Assembly (NCBI GenBank): GCA_042140185.1
Contig: CP159477.1
Span: 2,294,001-2,358,000 of the forward strand
Source: JANSXG01 sp024743075
GTDB taxonomy: Bacteria; Planctomycetota; Phycisphaerae; Phycisphaerales; UBA1924
DNA length: 64,000 bases
Direction: 5' to 3'
Shown: piece by piece, positions 47,301 to 54,681 of the stretch
Position numbering within the stretch: position 1 is the stretch's first letter
Layout: every line of letters starts with the position of its first letter
Notes under the pieces: model-generated
What the model was told of the DNA's origin: nothing
The model's input: the letters and a program-made list of their open reading frames with translations, nothing else
The model's database searches: none
Translations under genes and position numbers: made by a program

Positions 47301-47493
47301 CGGACCCGGCGAGTTCGGTGCGTGCCTCGAAGCCGTACGAGGAGTCGGTCTCGCGCTGGTCGGTGGGCGCGGGGACATCGAGCAGCCGACAGAGGTCGAT
47401 GAAGTGGGCCTGGGCGGATGCGCGCTCGGTGAGCCCGGAGTTCTTCCAGCGCTCGACGAACGTGCGGACCTTGTCGGAGGCGTCGTGGCTCAT
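44311..47493 (-). CDS. MmeI-like type IIL restriction-modification enzyme (single polypeptide)
   Basis: A 1060-residue protein combining cleavage, methylation and recognition. N-terminal nuclease: D101-x9-E111-x-K113 (GGFCDVWKKDHFCWEYK), the same spacing as in MmeI. A helical spacer follows, then an amino-methyltransferase with motif I DPACGSGNFL (427-436) and motif IV NPPF (557-560), ASYDLPNTSDLCCYWFDKAG and VGLLATQGIRGQFNRPVLDKL, and a C-terminal recognition region. Adenine methylation is likely from NPPF. The ATG at 47493 was chosen because MSHDASDKVRTFVERW begins the domain; the frame is open a further 224 residues upstream into a different gene (see 47494-48290). No separate specificity or nuclease subunit is present. 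Confidence 0.88.
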   Translation of the reverse strand: MSHDASDKVRTFVERWKNSGLTERASAQAHFIDLCRLLDVPAPTDQRETDSSYGFEARTELAGSAAFAKARKAGADDASQRHLFSVVTGSEAAKRSGGFCDVWKKDHFCWEYKRPGKYSNLDAVFAQLNFYRNDLGNPPLLIACDIDTIEIRTNFTGFVPKRYIIRIDDLLTPSEEWKKQDSRSPMQVLRLVFENPEALKPRDRVDKVTEELAKTIGELAKALREADHDPEQVAHFLMQLVFCFFAEDAGLLPKDLMTRLIGDSIEKTGSFMPRVRDLFAKMATGGWFGEHQIRHFNGGLFVDGESVPDGMSIGGTWLGKLKIVGNSDWANVEPSIFGTLFERSLDPDKRPQIGAHYTSREDIMLVIEAVILRPLRREWVETQETVTKELAKRAKVKTEKAKAAANDRIREAIDAFHTRLWSVTVLDPACGSGNFLYVALQSLLDLELEVRTFAAREEINQPVQPRVGPHQLKGIEINTYAAELARIVIWIGYLQWHRQHGDVLGRTPILERLDAIENRDAILAWADEHGNDIPVWRKGAVCKGQAWWPQTDFIVGNPPFLGSKMLRKFGMPDPYIDAMYASYDLPNTSDLCCYWFDKAGSSVLKAPQSRVGLLATQGIRGQFNRPVLDKLAQHAQIFEVWSDRKWILDGAAVHVSIVMFTGDDEGPTRKDGVEVSQINPDLSAGPYLGAATQLKEMNRVAFMGDTKGGAFDLEWEHARRLLSAPNPNGKSTLEVTRPWINGEGTTRRSLGYWIVDFPADMSEETAAGFEHPFRLVKEVVKPERDKNRRASYKEKWWIHAEPRPAMRQAIGDRRYIATPNLTKYRFFVHFPAAVLPDHQLIAFARSDDYFFGVLHSSIHELWARRQGTQLREAESGFRYTPTTCFETFPLPWSPGSEPSGDPLHEAISTAASELDERRERWLNPPEWVKPIEEKIDRFDSFDDVAEVSGEEARRLIRQSAIDAACAADKRLKKRTLTNLYNERPAWLAMAHEKLDRAVIAAYASVDPDGDWDPDWAEVFKATGAGQPTTDEAEAAKREEIEQKILANLLRMNRERAAAEK

Positions 47494-48290
47494 GGCGGGC
47501 GAGTATCCCCGGTTCGGTGGGCTTGGGCAACGGCGGAGCCGGGAATCAGCGCGGGGTGCCGCGGGGCTTGGTGGATCCGGCGACGGCGATGGTTCGGGAC
47601 GCGGCGTTCTGCTCGGCGTCGAGGGCTTCGGCTTGGCGCCTCGCCATTTTCTCGCGCGGAGGCGCCGGAGTTCCTGCACCCTCGCATTGTGAGGGTGCAT
47701 CGGGGGTGTGGGCTGCGGGGGTGGCGGGGCGTCTGCGTTTGGACGATCGGAAGGTTCGGGACGCCCCCTCATCCGACCGCTGACGCGGCCACCTTCTGAC
47801 GCGAGGGCAAAAGGAGCAGTCGATCCGCTGTCAACGTGGCCATCCGCTTCGCTCCTGACCACGCCACCCTTGGAGGGAGCGGGCGGCGTGGGCATTTTCT
47901 GTTTGGTTGCTCGGGACCCATCGCTTGCGCGATTGGGCTCTAAGCGCTCGGCTTTCGCTTTCGCCTTGACGCGCGCCGCTCGGCGCAATCGCTTCTCGCG
48001 CTGGACGGTTCGGATGTGGAGGAGGGTCTGGATCGCCGCGAGGCGTTGGCGGTTGCGTTCCCGGGCGTAAAGCGCGTCGAGTTTGGTGTCGCCGGTGGAC
48101 TTGATCGGCGTCATGCAGGCCATGAGCGTTTCCATAGCCTTGGTCTGCGCGGCGACCATCGTCACCTCGGACTCGATGCGTTTGATGCGGTAGATCGTCT
48201 TCAGCTGCGCGAGGGCTTCCTCGCGCTCTGGGTGTTCGTGTTGGCGTTGGTGTTGGCGGTTTCGGACGACTGTTTCGCTGCGGTGTGCAT
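47494..48290 (-). CDS. Basic helical protein, paralogue of the 8776 gene; frame broken near 48210-48235 and open into the RM gene
   Basis: Starts with ATG at 48290 behind a strong AAGGAGG (seven bases away): MHTAAKQSSETANTNANTNT. The frame must change at about 48210-48235 to continue as EREEALAQLKTIYRIKRIES and LYARERNRQRLAAIQTLLHI, which match the 8776 gene (FIARERNRRRLAATQALTHI). It then runs through Pro/Arg-rich low-complexity sequence without a stop into the MmeI-like frame. Either the two are a natural fusion or a stop has been lost to an indel. Two repeat families found near the 8776 gene also occur here (47746-47869), within the reading frame. Function unknown. Confidence 0.55.
47746..47813 (-). 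repeat. REP-like unit, third copy (inverted)
   Basis: Read on the minus strand this matches the units at 8426 and 8576: ...CCTTTTGCCCTCGCG, then AAGGTGGCCGCG, GGATGAGGGGGCG and CCGAACCTTCCGA. Its hairpin arms are decayed compared with the other copies. It lies in frame in the 48290 gene and contributes a GRMRGRPEPSD segment; the 8576 copy encodes GRMRGRSEPSD in the equivalent frame. Confidence 0.75.
47835..47869 (-). repeat. Hairpin repeat of the GGGTG family
   Basis: On the minus strand: GGGTGG, then arms CGTGGTCA / TGGCCACG (8 bp, one G-T pair) around GGAGCGAAGCGGA. Same outline as the nested hairpins at 9312-10510 (outer arms related to CATGGTC / GGCCATG), but without their inner hairpin. 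It lies in the 48290 gene frame. Confidence 0.6.
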
Positions 48291-48632
48291 GGGTGCACCT
48301 CCTTCACCCTTAGGGCGAGCGAGCCCGACCGGCGCGCGCAGGAGGTGGTGATGCGAAAAGGCATCGCGAGAATCCGCCCTGTCTACGGGCGGAAAAATTT
48401 TTGAGAAAGTCGGAAAGTGGCGATGCGCCCGAGCCCGCTCGGCGTGCGCCGGGGCGGACTTGCGCGTTCGTCGTGGCCTTCGCTTCGCTCAGACCACGGC
48501 ACCCATGTTGCGCCGCCAAGTCTTGAATCGTGTGCGCACACGGGGACTTGCATAGCCGCGTGAAGAGGACGGCCATGGCACACCCTGAACGTCTGGCATA
48601 GTCGCCTCAAGGAGCAACCATGCCGCCCGTGC
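48291..48632. other. 342-base gap upstream of the 48290 gene: hairpins, no gene seen
   Basis: Holds the ribosome-binding site of the 48290 gene at its left end, an inverted repeat CCGCCC (48374-48379) / GGGCGG (48387-48392) followed by AAAAATTTTT, and a hairpin repeat at 48471-48504. The stretch also receives the 3' end of the mqnE message. Short frames exist on the minus strand, but none has a plausible start or codon use. Confidence 0.45.
48471..48504 (-). repeat. Hairpin repeat of the GGGTGCC family
   Basis: On the minus strand GGGTGCC, then arms CGTGGTCT / AGGCCACG around GAGCGAAGCGA. It shares its opening bases and outer-arm pattern with the nested hairpins of the 8.8-10.5 kb island and its loop sequence with the copy at 47835. 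Confidence 0.6.
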
Positions 48633-50024
48633 TCAGCTTTCGACCCGCCACTTCTTGCCGTCGCGCTTCACGCGACGGTAAAGCGTGTCGCGTTCGACGG
48701 GTTCGAAGCCCGCTTCGCGGATGGCTTTCTGGAGGTCCCAGACGGTGACTTCCTGGTGGGTGCTCGCGCCGCCGACCTTGGTGATGTCGTACCAGACGAC
48801 GGTGCCGTCGATGTCGTCGGCGCCGCTCTGGAGCATGACCTGGGCCATCTTGAGCGTCTGCATGATCCAGAACGCCTTGATGTGCGGGAAGTTGTCGAGC
48901 ATGAGTCGCGCGACGGCGAGGGTGCGGTAGTTCTCCAGACCCGAAGGGCCGGGCAGGTGCTCGAGTTCGCTGCCGTCTGGGAAGAACGGGAGCGGGATGA
49001 GCGTCTGGAAGTAGCCGCCGTCGTCGGCAGTGATCTTGCCCTGTTCGCGCAGGCGTTCGGGGGACTCGACGCCGGGGCGGAGCAGCGAGACGACCGGGAT
49101 CTGGTTGTCCCCCCCCGCTTCTCCGTTCGCTTCGGCTTCCTGATCGCCGCCGGCGAAGCCGTCCTGCTGTGAGCGGAGCCACTCGGGGCGCATGGGTTCG
49201 CCCTCGTAGCCGAGGCGGTGCAGCGCGCGGTCCTGTGCACGCCGGAGCATGTCCATGTGGACGAGGCGTTCGCGGCGCTGCTCGACGTGGCCGTAGAGGA
49301 TGGTGCAGTTGCTGTTGAGGCCGAGCTCGTGGGCGACGCGATGCACATCGAGCCAGACGTCGGAGCGGATCTTGCCCTTGTGGGTCTCGTCGTGGACGCG
49401 GTCGTCAAAGACTTCCGCGCCGCCGCCGGGCAGCGAGCCGAGCCCGGCGTCCTTGAGTTCGCTGAGCACCCAGCGGATGCCCTCGACTCGGTCCTTGGCC
49501 TTGTACTTCTTCGCGATCTTGGCGAGGTGGACGACTTCGACGGCGGTGAACGCCTTGAGGTGCAGGTTGGGCGCGACTTCCTTGATGGCTCGGAGCATGT
49601 CGGGGTAGTAGTCCCACGGCAGGTACGGGTGCAGGCCGCCGACGATGTGCATCTCGGTGGCGCCGTTCTCGATCGCCTCGCGGGCCTGGCCGCGGATGTA
49701 GTCGAGGTCGCGGGTGTACGCGCCGTCCTGATCCTTCTTGCGATAAAACTCGCAGAACTTGCAGGAGAGCGCGCAGACGTTCGAGTAGTTCAGGTGGCGG
49801 TTGATGTTGTAGTAGGCGATGCCGGGGGTGAGGCGTCTGCGGACCGAATCGGCCATCTCGAGGACGGACCAGATGTCGGGCGTAGAGAAAAGAACCTCGC
49901 CGTCGTCGAGGGTAAGGCGTTCGCCGGCCTGGACCTTCGCGCGGATGGCGTCCAGACGCGGGTCGGCGTGGGTGGCGGGCGATAGGGCGTGGGTACTGTT
50001 GATCGCCGTGGCGGCGGTGGACAT
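48633..50024 (-). CDS. mqnE: Aminofutalosine synthase MqnE (futalosine menaquinone pathway)
   Basis: A 463-residue radical-SAM enzyme that builds aminofutalosine, an early intermediate of the futalosine route to menaquinone. The iron-sulfur motif C-x3-C-x2-C is CALSCKFC (within YSNVCALSCKFCEFYRKK); further family features are GATEMHIVGGLHPYLPWDYY, LGSLPGGGAEVFDDRVHD, ADDIDGTVVWYDITK and GGASTHQE. About 45 residues between LHRLGYEGE and LREQGKITADDG look like an insertion (acidic, with GGDQEAEANGEAGG). The ATG at 50024 has GGAGAA eight bases upstream. No other mqn gene is in the window. Confidence 0.95.
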   Translation of the reverse strand: MSTAATAINSTHALSPATHADPRLDAIRAKVQAGERLTLDDGEVLFSTPDIWSVLEMADSVRRRLTPGIAYYNINRHLNYSNVCALSCKFCEFYRKKDQDGAYTRDLDYIRGQAREAIENGATEMHIVGGLHPYLPWDYYPDMLRAIKEVAPNLHLKAFTAVEVVHLAKIAKKYKAKDRVEGIRWVLSELKDAGLGSLPGGGAEVFDDRVHDETHKGKIRSDVWLDVHRVAHELGLNSNCTILYGHVEQRRERLVHMDMLRRAQDRALHRLGYEGEPMRPEWLRSQQDGFAGGDQEAEANGEAGGDNQIPVVSLLRPGVESPERLREQGKITADDGGYFQTLIPLPFFPDGSELEHLPGPSGLENYRTLAVARLMLDNFPHIKAFWIMQTLKMAQVMLQSGADDIDGTVVWYDITKVGGASTHQEVTVWDLQKAIREAGFEPVERDTLYRRVKRDGKKWRVES

Positions 50025-50048
50025 GGCTGGGTTCTCCGTAGCGCGAAG

Positions 50049-50083
50049 TTTCAAATTGTATTGAAAATTGCACGCGATTTCGA
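50049..50083 (-). promoter_or_regulatory. Candidate promoter and operator of mqnE
   Basis: On the minus strand -35 TCGAAA (50083-50078), 17-base spacer, -10 TACAAT (50060-50055). The -10 sits in the centre of a symmetrical TTTCAA (50049-50054) / TTGAAA (50061-50066), so a repressor bound there would block the promoter. The block is strikingly AT-rich in this genome. Confidence 0.45.
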
Positions 50084-50305
50084 CCGGTTCGGACAGGAAT
50101 CTTGCCGGTGGTGCGCAGGGTTATCGGGACCCGTGATGGGCAGACCGGGCTGATGATGCCGGATGGGTGGATTCGTCGCCGCCTCGGGGGTTGCTGTCGC
50201 GTCGGGCCGATTCAGGGGGAGCGGCTTCGGATCGATGGCTGTGACACGTCTCAGCACGCCCGGACGCGGGGTGACGGACGACGGTTCATACCCGGGAGGG
50301 CACGG

Positions 50306-52897
50306 ATGTTCGGCAAGCGACGCAAGAAGGACGGCGAAGACGGGCTCGAGCAGTTCGACGGCCCGGACTCTGACACGCCGGCGTCGTCCGGTCCAGAATC
50401 TCCTAAGCCAACGTCGGGCGGGATCTTCGGCGGGTCGATGAGCGAACCGGCCCCGGGGCAGACGACATCGCGCCCACTCTACGGAGGAGAAGCCGAGGCG
50501 GCGGGTCCTGCCCAGCCAACCGAGGACAGCCAGTTCAGCGAGAATCTGGAGGCGGACTTGGCCCGCGCGGATAACGCGGACGACATGCCCGACCCCGAAG
50601 CGGTCGAGGCGCAACTCGAGGCGTCCGTTGCGATCGACGAACCGACGAACGACTCAGCAAACGAAGCCCCGACTCAGCCGGTGACCGAGACGGCGACGCC
50701 GGGCGCGGTGGAGCGCGCGAAGGCGATGCGCGGCATCAGGAAGGACGGCGACCAGATGCTGGGGCTGCTGTCGACGATCGAGTCGCAGCTGGGCGAACTG
50801 CAGCGCCTGAAGGCGGATCGCGAGTCGCTGATCGACGACCTGGAGCACGCGCAGCAGGAAGTGGAGTCGCAGAAGGCGCTTCTGGACGAGCGCGAGCAGG
50901 CGGTGCAGGCGCTCGAGGAGGAAGCGAAGGAGAACCAGCGCATCACCGAGGGAATGCTCGCCGAAGCGCAGGAGAAGGAGAAGCATCTCGCCGAGGCGCG
51001 GGCTTCGTTCGACGCGGATCGCGAGCGGGTCGAGGCGATGGAGCGGTCGCTGGACGAGCGGAGCGTGGATCTGGAATCGCGCGATGCGGAGCTGCGGCGC
51101 CGGTTGGAAGACCTGGAGTCTCGCGAGCGCGAGTCGGAACAGCGCGAGAACGAACTGCGCGAGCGGATCACGAGCGAGTTCGAGGCGCGGGTCAACGAGC
51201 TGAACCAGACGCTGGAGAGCCTGCGAGGCGAAGTAGAGTCGCTGCGCCAGCAGCTCGACCAGCGGAACGCGGAACTCGAGCGGGTGCGTGCGGAGGCGGA
51301 CGAGCGTGTCCGGGCACGCGAAGAAGAACTTCGAAACGAGTTCGAGCAACGCGTCGAGGGCGCCAAGCAATCCGGCGAAGAAAGGGTGCGGGCGCTGGAG
51401 CGCGAACTTGACGAAGCCCGCAACGCACTCCAGGAAGCATCCGGCCAACGCGAGCAGGGTGACCGGGAGCGCCAGGAGCTCGAGTCGAAGGTCGGCGAAC
51501 TGAACCAGCAGCTCGAGGCGATGCGTCACGAGGCAGAAGAGGCGAAGCGCCGAGCCGAAGAGGCGTCGTCGGAGAGCGGTGATGTCGCGTCCGCGGCGGC
51601 GGAGTCGGATGAGCGTGCGAAGCAGCTCGAGGCGGAACTGTCGAAGACGCGGGAGCAGCTCGCCGAGGCGGGGCGTCATCTGAGCGAGGCGCAGGAGCGT
51701 TCACGCGAGCAGGGTGAGCGGGTCGAGACGCTCAGCGCGGAACTGGAGCAGGTCAGAGCGAAGGCGAGCGAATCGCCCGAGCCCGCTCCGGGGATCGATC
51801 CCGCGGAGATCACCAAGCGCGATCGCGTGATCGAACTGCTCAAGAACAAACTGGATGCCGCGAGCGCACAGTGCAGACAGCTTCAGGAGCAAGCCGGCGC
51901 GAGCGGGGCTGGTTCCGGCGATGCGCAGCAGAAGGCGTCTTTGGACGCTCTGCAGCAGAAACTGCTGGCCAAGCAGCAGGAACTGGATGTGGCGGCTCAC
52001 AAGCTCGCGGCCCGCGAGAAAGCTCTTGAGGGCAAGGGCGGCACGAAGCCGATGTCGCCGATGGGCGGCGGTGGGACCGAGGAGGAGCGCGAGGCGCTGC
52101 GGAAGGAATCGGAGAAGCTGTACGCCCAGCGCGAGCAGCTCGCCGAAACCAAGGCGGCCCTTGATCGCAAGGCCGCGAAGGTTGCCGCGCGAGCATCAAA
52201 GGGCAAGGCGGTAAACCTGATGATGTCGGCGGTCGTCACGATGGCCATTCTCGCGGCGTTGTCGTGGTACGTCGTCGGTCAGGTCGTTCAGCCGGTGCAT
52301 GTGGCGAGCGTGGAACTGGGCATCGATCCGCAGGCGACCGGCCTGAGCGAGCGCCAGCGCGAGGCGTGGCAGGACTACCACGAGGCACTGCTCGACGACC
52401 CGCAGTTCCACGAACTGGCGGCCCGGCGTCTGAAACAGCGCGGCTACTCCCAGTTCGGCTCGCCGAGCGATGTCCGCGCAATGGTGACTGACGGGCTGAT
52501 CACGATGGAATCCGGATCGGACGGACGGCTGACGCTGCTCTACACCGCGCCCGGCGCGGAACGCACCGAGCGGGTGCTCGACACCTTCAGCGGGTCGCTG
52601 TCGGGCTTCGCCAACGAGACGCGCGATCACCGATTCGACGGGGCCGCGACGGCGATCATCACCCCGGTCGCGTCAGACCCGACGCCGATCGAGGACCCGA
52701 GACTCAACATGTTCGCGATGGTCTTCGGCGGGGCCTGCGCGTTTGCGCTGTTTGGCTCGGTGGTCATGTGGCGCCGGATGGCCCGCGATCTGACCCAGTT
52801 CGAGGACCGGCTTGCGGACGGTCTGGAGCTGTCGGCGGCGGAGATCGGCCCCACCGAGGGTGGCGCCTCGACCGAGGGCAAGCGGCTGATGTTCTGA
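50306..52897 (+). CDS. Large coiled-coil membrane protein with a Wzz-like two-helix C-terminus
   Basis: An 863-residue protein. Residues about 1-140 are acidic and low-complexity; about 145-580 are almost unbroken heptad coiled coil (Glu/Gln/Arg/Leu-rich, e.g. LEHAQQEVESQKALLDEREQ); a Gly-rich hinge (MSPMGGGGTEEER) and TM1 follow (about 637-660), then a 140-residue loop and TM2 (about 803-822), preceded by a Pro-containing SDPTPIEDPRLNMF and a short cytoplasmic tail. The TM1-loop-ProTM2 layout resembles polysaccharide co-polymerases (Wzz/GumC), but in those the coiled coil lies between the helices, whereas here it precedes them. Function is unknown; a scaffold is one possibility. ATG has GGGAGGG upstream. 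Confidence 0.75.
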   Translation: MFGKRRKKDGEDGLEQFDGPDSDTPASSGPESPKPTSGGIFGGSMSEPAPGQTTSRPLYGGEAEAAGPAQPTEDSQFSENLEADLARADNADDMPDPEAVEAQLEASVAIDEPTNDSANEAPTQPVTETATPGAVERAKAMRGIRKDGDQMLGLLSTIESQLGELQRLKADRESLIDDLEHAQQEVESQKALLDEREQAVQALEEEAKENQRITEGMLAEAQEKEKHLAEARASFDADRERVEAMERSLDERSVDLESRDAELRRRLEDLESRERESEQRENELRERITSEFEARVNELNQTLESLRGEVESLRQQLDQRNAELERVRAEADERVRAREEELRNEFEQRVEGAKQSGEERVRALERELDEARNALQEASGQREQGDRERQELESKVGELNQQLEAMRHEAEEAKRRAEEASSESGDVASAAAESDERAKQLEAELSKTREQLAEAGRHLSEAQERSREQGERVETLSAELEQVRAKASESPEPAPGIDPAEITKRDRVIELLKNKLDAASAQCRQLQEQAGASGAGSGDAQQKASLDALQQKLLAKQQELDVAAHKLAAREKALEGKGGTKPMSPMGGGGTEEEREALRKESEKLYAQREQLAETKAALDRKAAKVAARASKGKAVNLMMSAVVTMAILAALSWYVVGQVVQPVHVASVELGIDPQATGLSERQREAWQDYHEALLDDPQFHELAARRLKQRGYSQFGSPSDVRAMVTDGLITMESGSDGRLTLLYTAPGAERTERVLDTFSGSLSGFANETRDHRFDGAATAIITPVASDPTPIEDPRLNMFAMVFGGACAFALFGSVVMWRRMARDLTQFEDRLADGLELSAAEIGPTEGGASTEGKRLMF

Positions 52898-52929
52898 AGC
52901 GGAGGCCGGGAGCGGCGGTTCCAAAAGCG

Positions 52930-52959
52930 ATCGCACCCGCCTGTTGAAGCGGGTGCGAT
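52930..52959. terminator. Strong hairpin between converging genes
   Basis: Perfect 11-bp stem ATCGCACCCGC (52930-52940) / GCGGGTGCGAT (52949-52959) with an 8-base loop, between the stops of the coiled-coil gene and the anti-sigma gene. It has no U-tract on either side but is well placed as a bidirectional transcript end. Confidence 0.7.
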
Positions 52960-52991
52960 GCGGAGGAGGTATGTCGTCGGGCGTTGCTGGA

Positions 52992-53780
52992 TCAGCTCAT
53001 GCCGAGGATGCGTTCGTCGGGGCGGTCCGTGTAGCGCGGGCCGTGGATCGCGAGGTCGCCGACGGTTTCGAGGTCGATGAAGTCGACCCGGAAGGTGATC
53101 ATGCCGTCGCTGGCGCGGAACTGGCGGACGAGTTCCGGCTCGGCATCGGCGCGCTCGAGGACGAGCGAGTAGCGTCCGTTGGTCACGGGCAGGTCCTTGC
53201 AGAACAGGAACGCGACCTTGGTCTCGGGGTGGACCCAGAGTTTGGCCTGCGTCGGCAGGCTGGAGGCCCGAGCGAAGTCGAAGATCTGAACACCCTCGGC
53301 GAGAGCGACTTCCTGGAAGTCGCTGCCGAGTTCGGTAAGCAGTGCGCGCCCGAGGGCGATCTCGGTCTGGTCGCGGTAGGCCTGGTTGCGATCGAAGACG
53401 TACGCCGCGACGCCGGTCAGCAGGATCGTCGTGGTCGCGAAACCGATGCATGCTGCGCGCCAGATGGTTGTGGAGTTGAACCATGCCCCGGCGTTGCTGC
53501 CTCGCGAGACGGCGCGGGTAGCGGCCTCGGCGTCGCCGGCGGTGATGCCGATGATGGCGTCGCGGATGGCGGACATCACTCGGAACTTCATGCCCGCCGG
53601 AGGATCGACCTCGGGGAGGAGGTGTTCGGCATCGGCGAACCTCTTCTGCTCGCGCCGGACCTGAGCCTGCACCGACGGTGAGGCGGCCCGGAAGGCGGCT
53701 TCGAACTCGGCTCGTTCGTCAGCATCGAGCATGCCGAGCGCGTCGAGCGATGCCATCTCAATCATTTCCTGGGTCGTCAT
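52992..53780 (-). CDS. Anti-sigma factor (RskA-like), membrane-anchored
   Basis: A 262-residue protein: an N-terminal helical domain (EMIEMASLDALGMLDADERA and EFEAAFRAASPSVQAQVRRE, typical of the RskA-type anti-sigma domain), one transmembrane helix (AACIGFATTTILLTGVAAYV) and an outward beta domain (KVAFLFCKDLPVTNGRYSLV, the anti-sigma-K C-terminal type). It should bind the upstream ECF sigma factor and release it on an envelope signal. Its ATG overlaps the sigma stop by four bases (ATGA, 53777-53780), the usual coupled arrangement. Confidence 0.85.
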   Translation of the reverse strand: MTTQEMIEMASLDALGMLDADERAEFEAAFRAASPSVQAQVRREQKRFADAEHLLPEVDPPAGMKFRVMSAIRDAIIGITAGDAEAATRAVSRGSNAGAWFNSTTIWRAACIGFATTTILLTGVAAYVFDRNQAYRDQTEIALGRALLTELGSDFQEVALAEGVQIFDFARASSLPTQAKLWVHPETKVAFLFCKDLPVTNGRYSLVLERADAEPELVRQFRASDGMITFRVDFIDLETVGDLAIHGPRYTDRPDERILGMS

Positions 53781-54388
53781 GACGAAAACTCCTCCCCCAC
53801 ACTATTTTCTCGGAGCCGAACCAGCGCCCTGCTGAGTGCTGACTTGATCGTGCCGAGTGGCACGCCGAGCTCCATCCCGATCTGTTTAAGGGTCTGGCCG
53901 CCGAGATACGCTCTCTTCACGACCGTGGCCTGCAGTTCGGGCAACATTTCTACTCTTCGCAAAACGGCGGCGTAGCGTTCGTCTTGCTCCATGCCCACTA
54001 TTGGGGCGTCTTCATCGGATTGTGACGTCCAGCCCTCTTCGAGGCGGGACGGGCTCAGTCGTGAACGGAACCGGCGAAGCCGGTCCACCATGTGACGACG
54101 CGCGATCAGCATGACCCATGTCACGAGGGCCGCCCTTTTCGGGTCGAAACGGTCCGCCGTGCGCCACAGACGCAGGAAAACTTCCTGCACGACGTCCTCG
54201 GCATCCGTCCGCGAAGGCATGGTTTGGTAGGCCATGCGATACACGAGCGGAGCGAACCGGTCGTACAGATCCCCGATGGCCTGCTCATCATCCGCAGCAA
54301 CCCGCTGCATCAGGATCAGGTCCTGCTCCGGTGAGGGATCCGGCGAGCCGGAATCGGCGGAACCGGATTGTGCGGGAGCGGTGACCAT
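53777..54388 (-). CDS. ECF-type RNA polymerase sigma factor
   Basis: A 203-residue ECF sigma factor close to the SigK group. Region 2: DLYDRFAPLVYRMAYQTMPS and DAEDVVQEVFLRLWRTADRF; region 4: VVKRAYLGGQTLKQIGMELG then PLGTIKSALSRALVRLREN (helix-turn-helix). An acidic linker separates them. It is co-translated with the RskA-like anti-sigma factor. The upstream region carries the palindrome CCGTATACGG (54430-54439), a possible control site. Target genes are unknown. Confidence 0.93.
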   Translation of the reverse strand: MVTAPAQSGSADSGSPDPSPEQDLILMQRVAADDEQAIGDLYDRFAPLVYRMAYQTMPSRTDAEDVVQEVFLRLWRTADRFDPKRAALVTWVMLIARRHMVDRLRRFRSRLSPSRLEEGWTSQSDEDAPIVGMEQDERYAAVLRRVEMLPELQATVVKRAYLGGQTLKQIGMELGVPLGTIKSALSRALVRLRENSVGEEFSS

Positions 54389-54429
54389 GGGGGTTTCGAT
54401 TCCGAATTCGGGGGCGTTCCGTACACATA

Positions 54430-54439
54430 CCGTATACGG
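54430..54439. promoter_or_regulatory. Palindrome CCGTATACGG in the sigma/pseudopilin divergent region
   Basis: A perfect 10-base palindrome 42 bases upstream of the sigma gene start. A related GTACAC/TATACG-rich stretch surrounds it. It could be an operator, including for autoregulation, but no partner site is apparent. Confidence 0.3.
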
Positions 54440-54527
54440 AAGCCGCGATCGTCGATTTCTTATACGAGGCGAGTCACAAAGCGGATGCCAGAAACCGGGA
54501 TCTACCCGTTGGAATCAGGTACTTGGA

Positions 54528-54559
54528 CCAGAAACCCCGTGCCGACCGGGGGTTTCTGG
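54528..54559. promoter_or_regulatory. Strong inverted repeat in the leader of the pseudopilin gene
   Basis: CCAGAAACCCC (54528-54538) and GGGGTTTCTGG (54549-54559) form an 11-bp stem with a 10-base loop, followed by ATTTGATTCT. It lies about 120 bases before the pseudopilin ATG, with no gene upstream on that strand to terminate, so an attenuator or operator role is more likely than a simple terminator. Confidence 0.45.
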
Positions 54560-54681
54560 ATTTGATTCTCTGGTTCTGGACCGAGAATTACGACTTCGAG
54601 TGTGAAGAAATGTATGGCATTGCTCGTTGAACCGACTATATTAAGGTCAGGTATACGCCTGCCAGATCGTGGGAACTCACC

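Noticed and set aside
48310..48576. Short minus-strand frame upstream of the 48290 gene
   Set aside because: No credible start or protein character; it runs through hairpin repeats.
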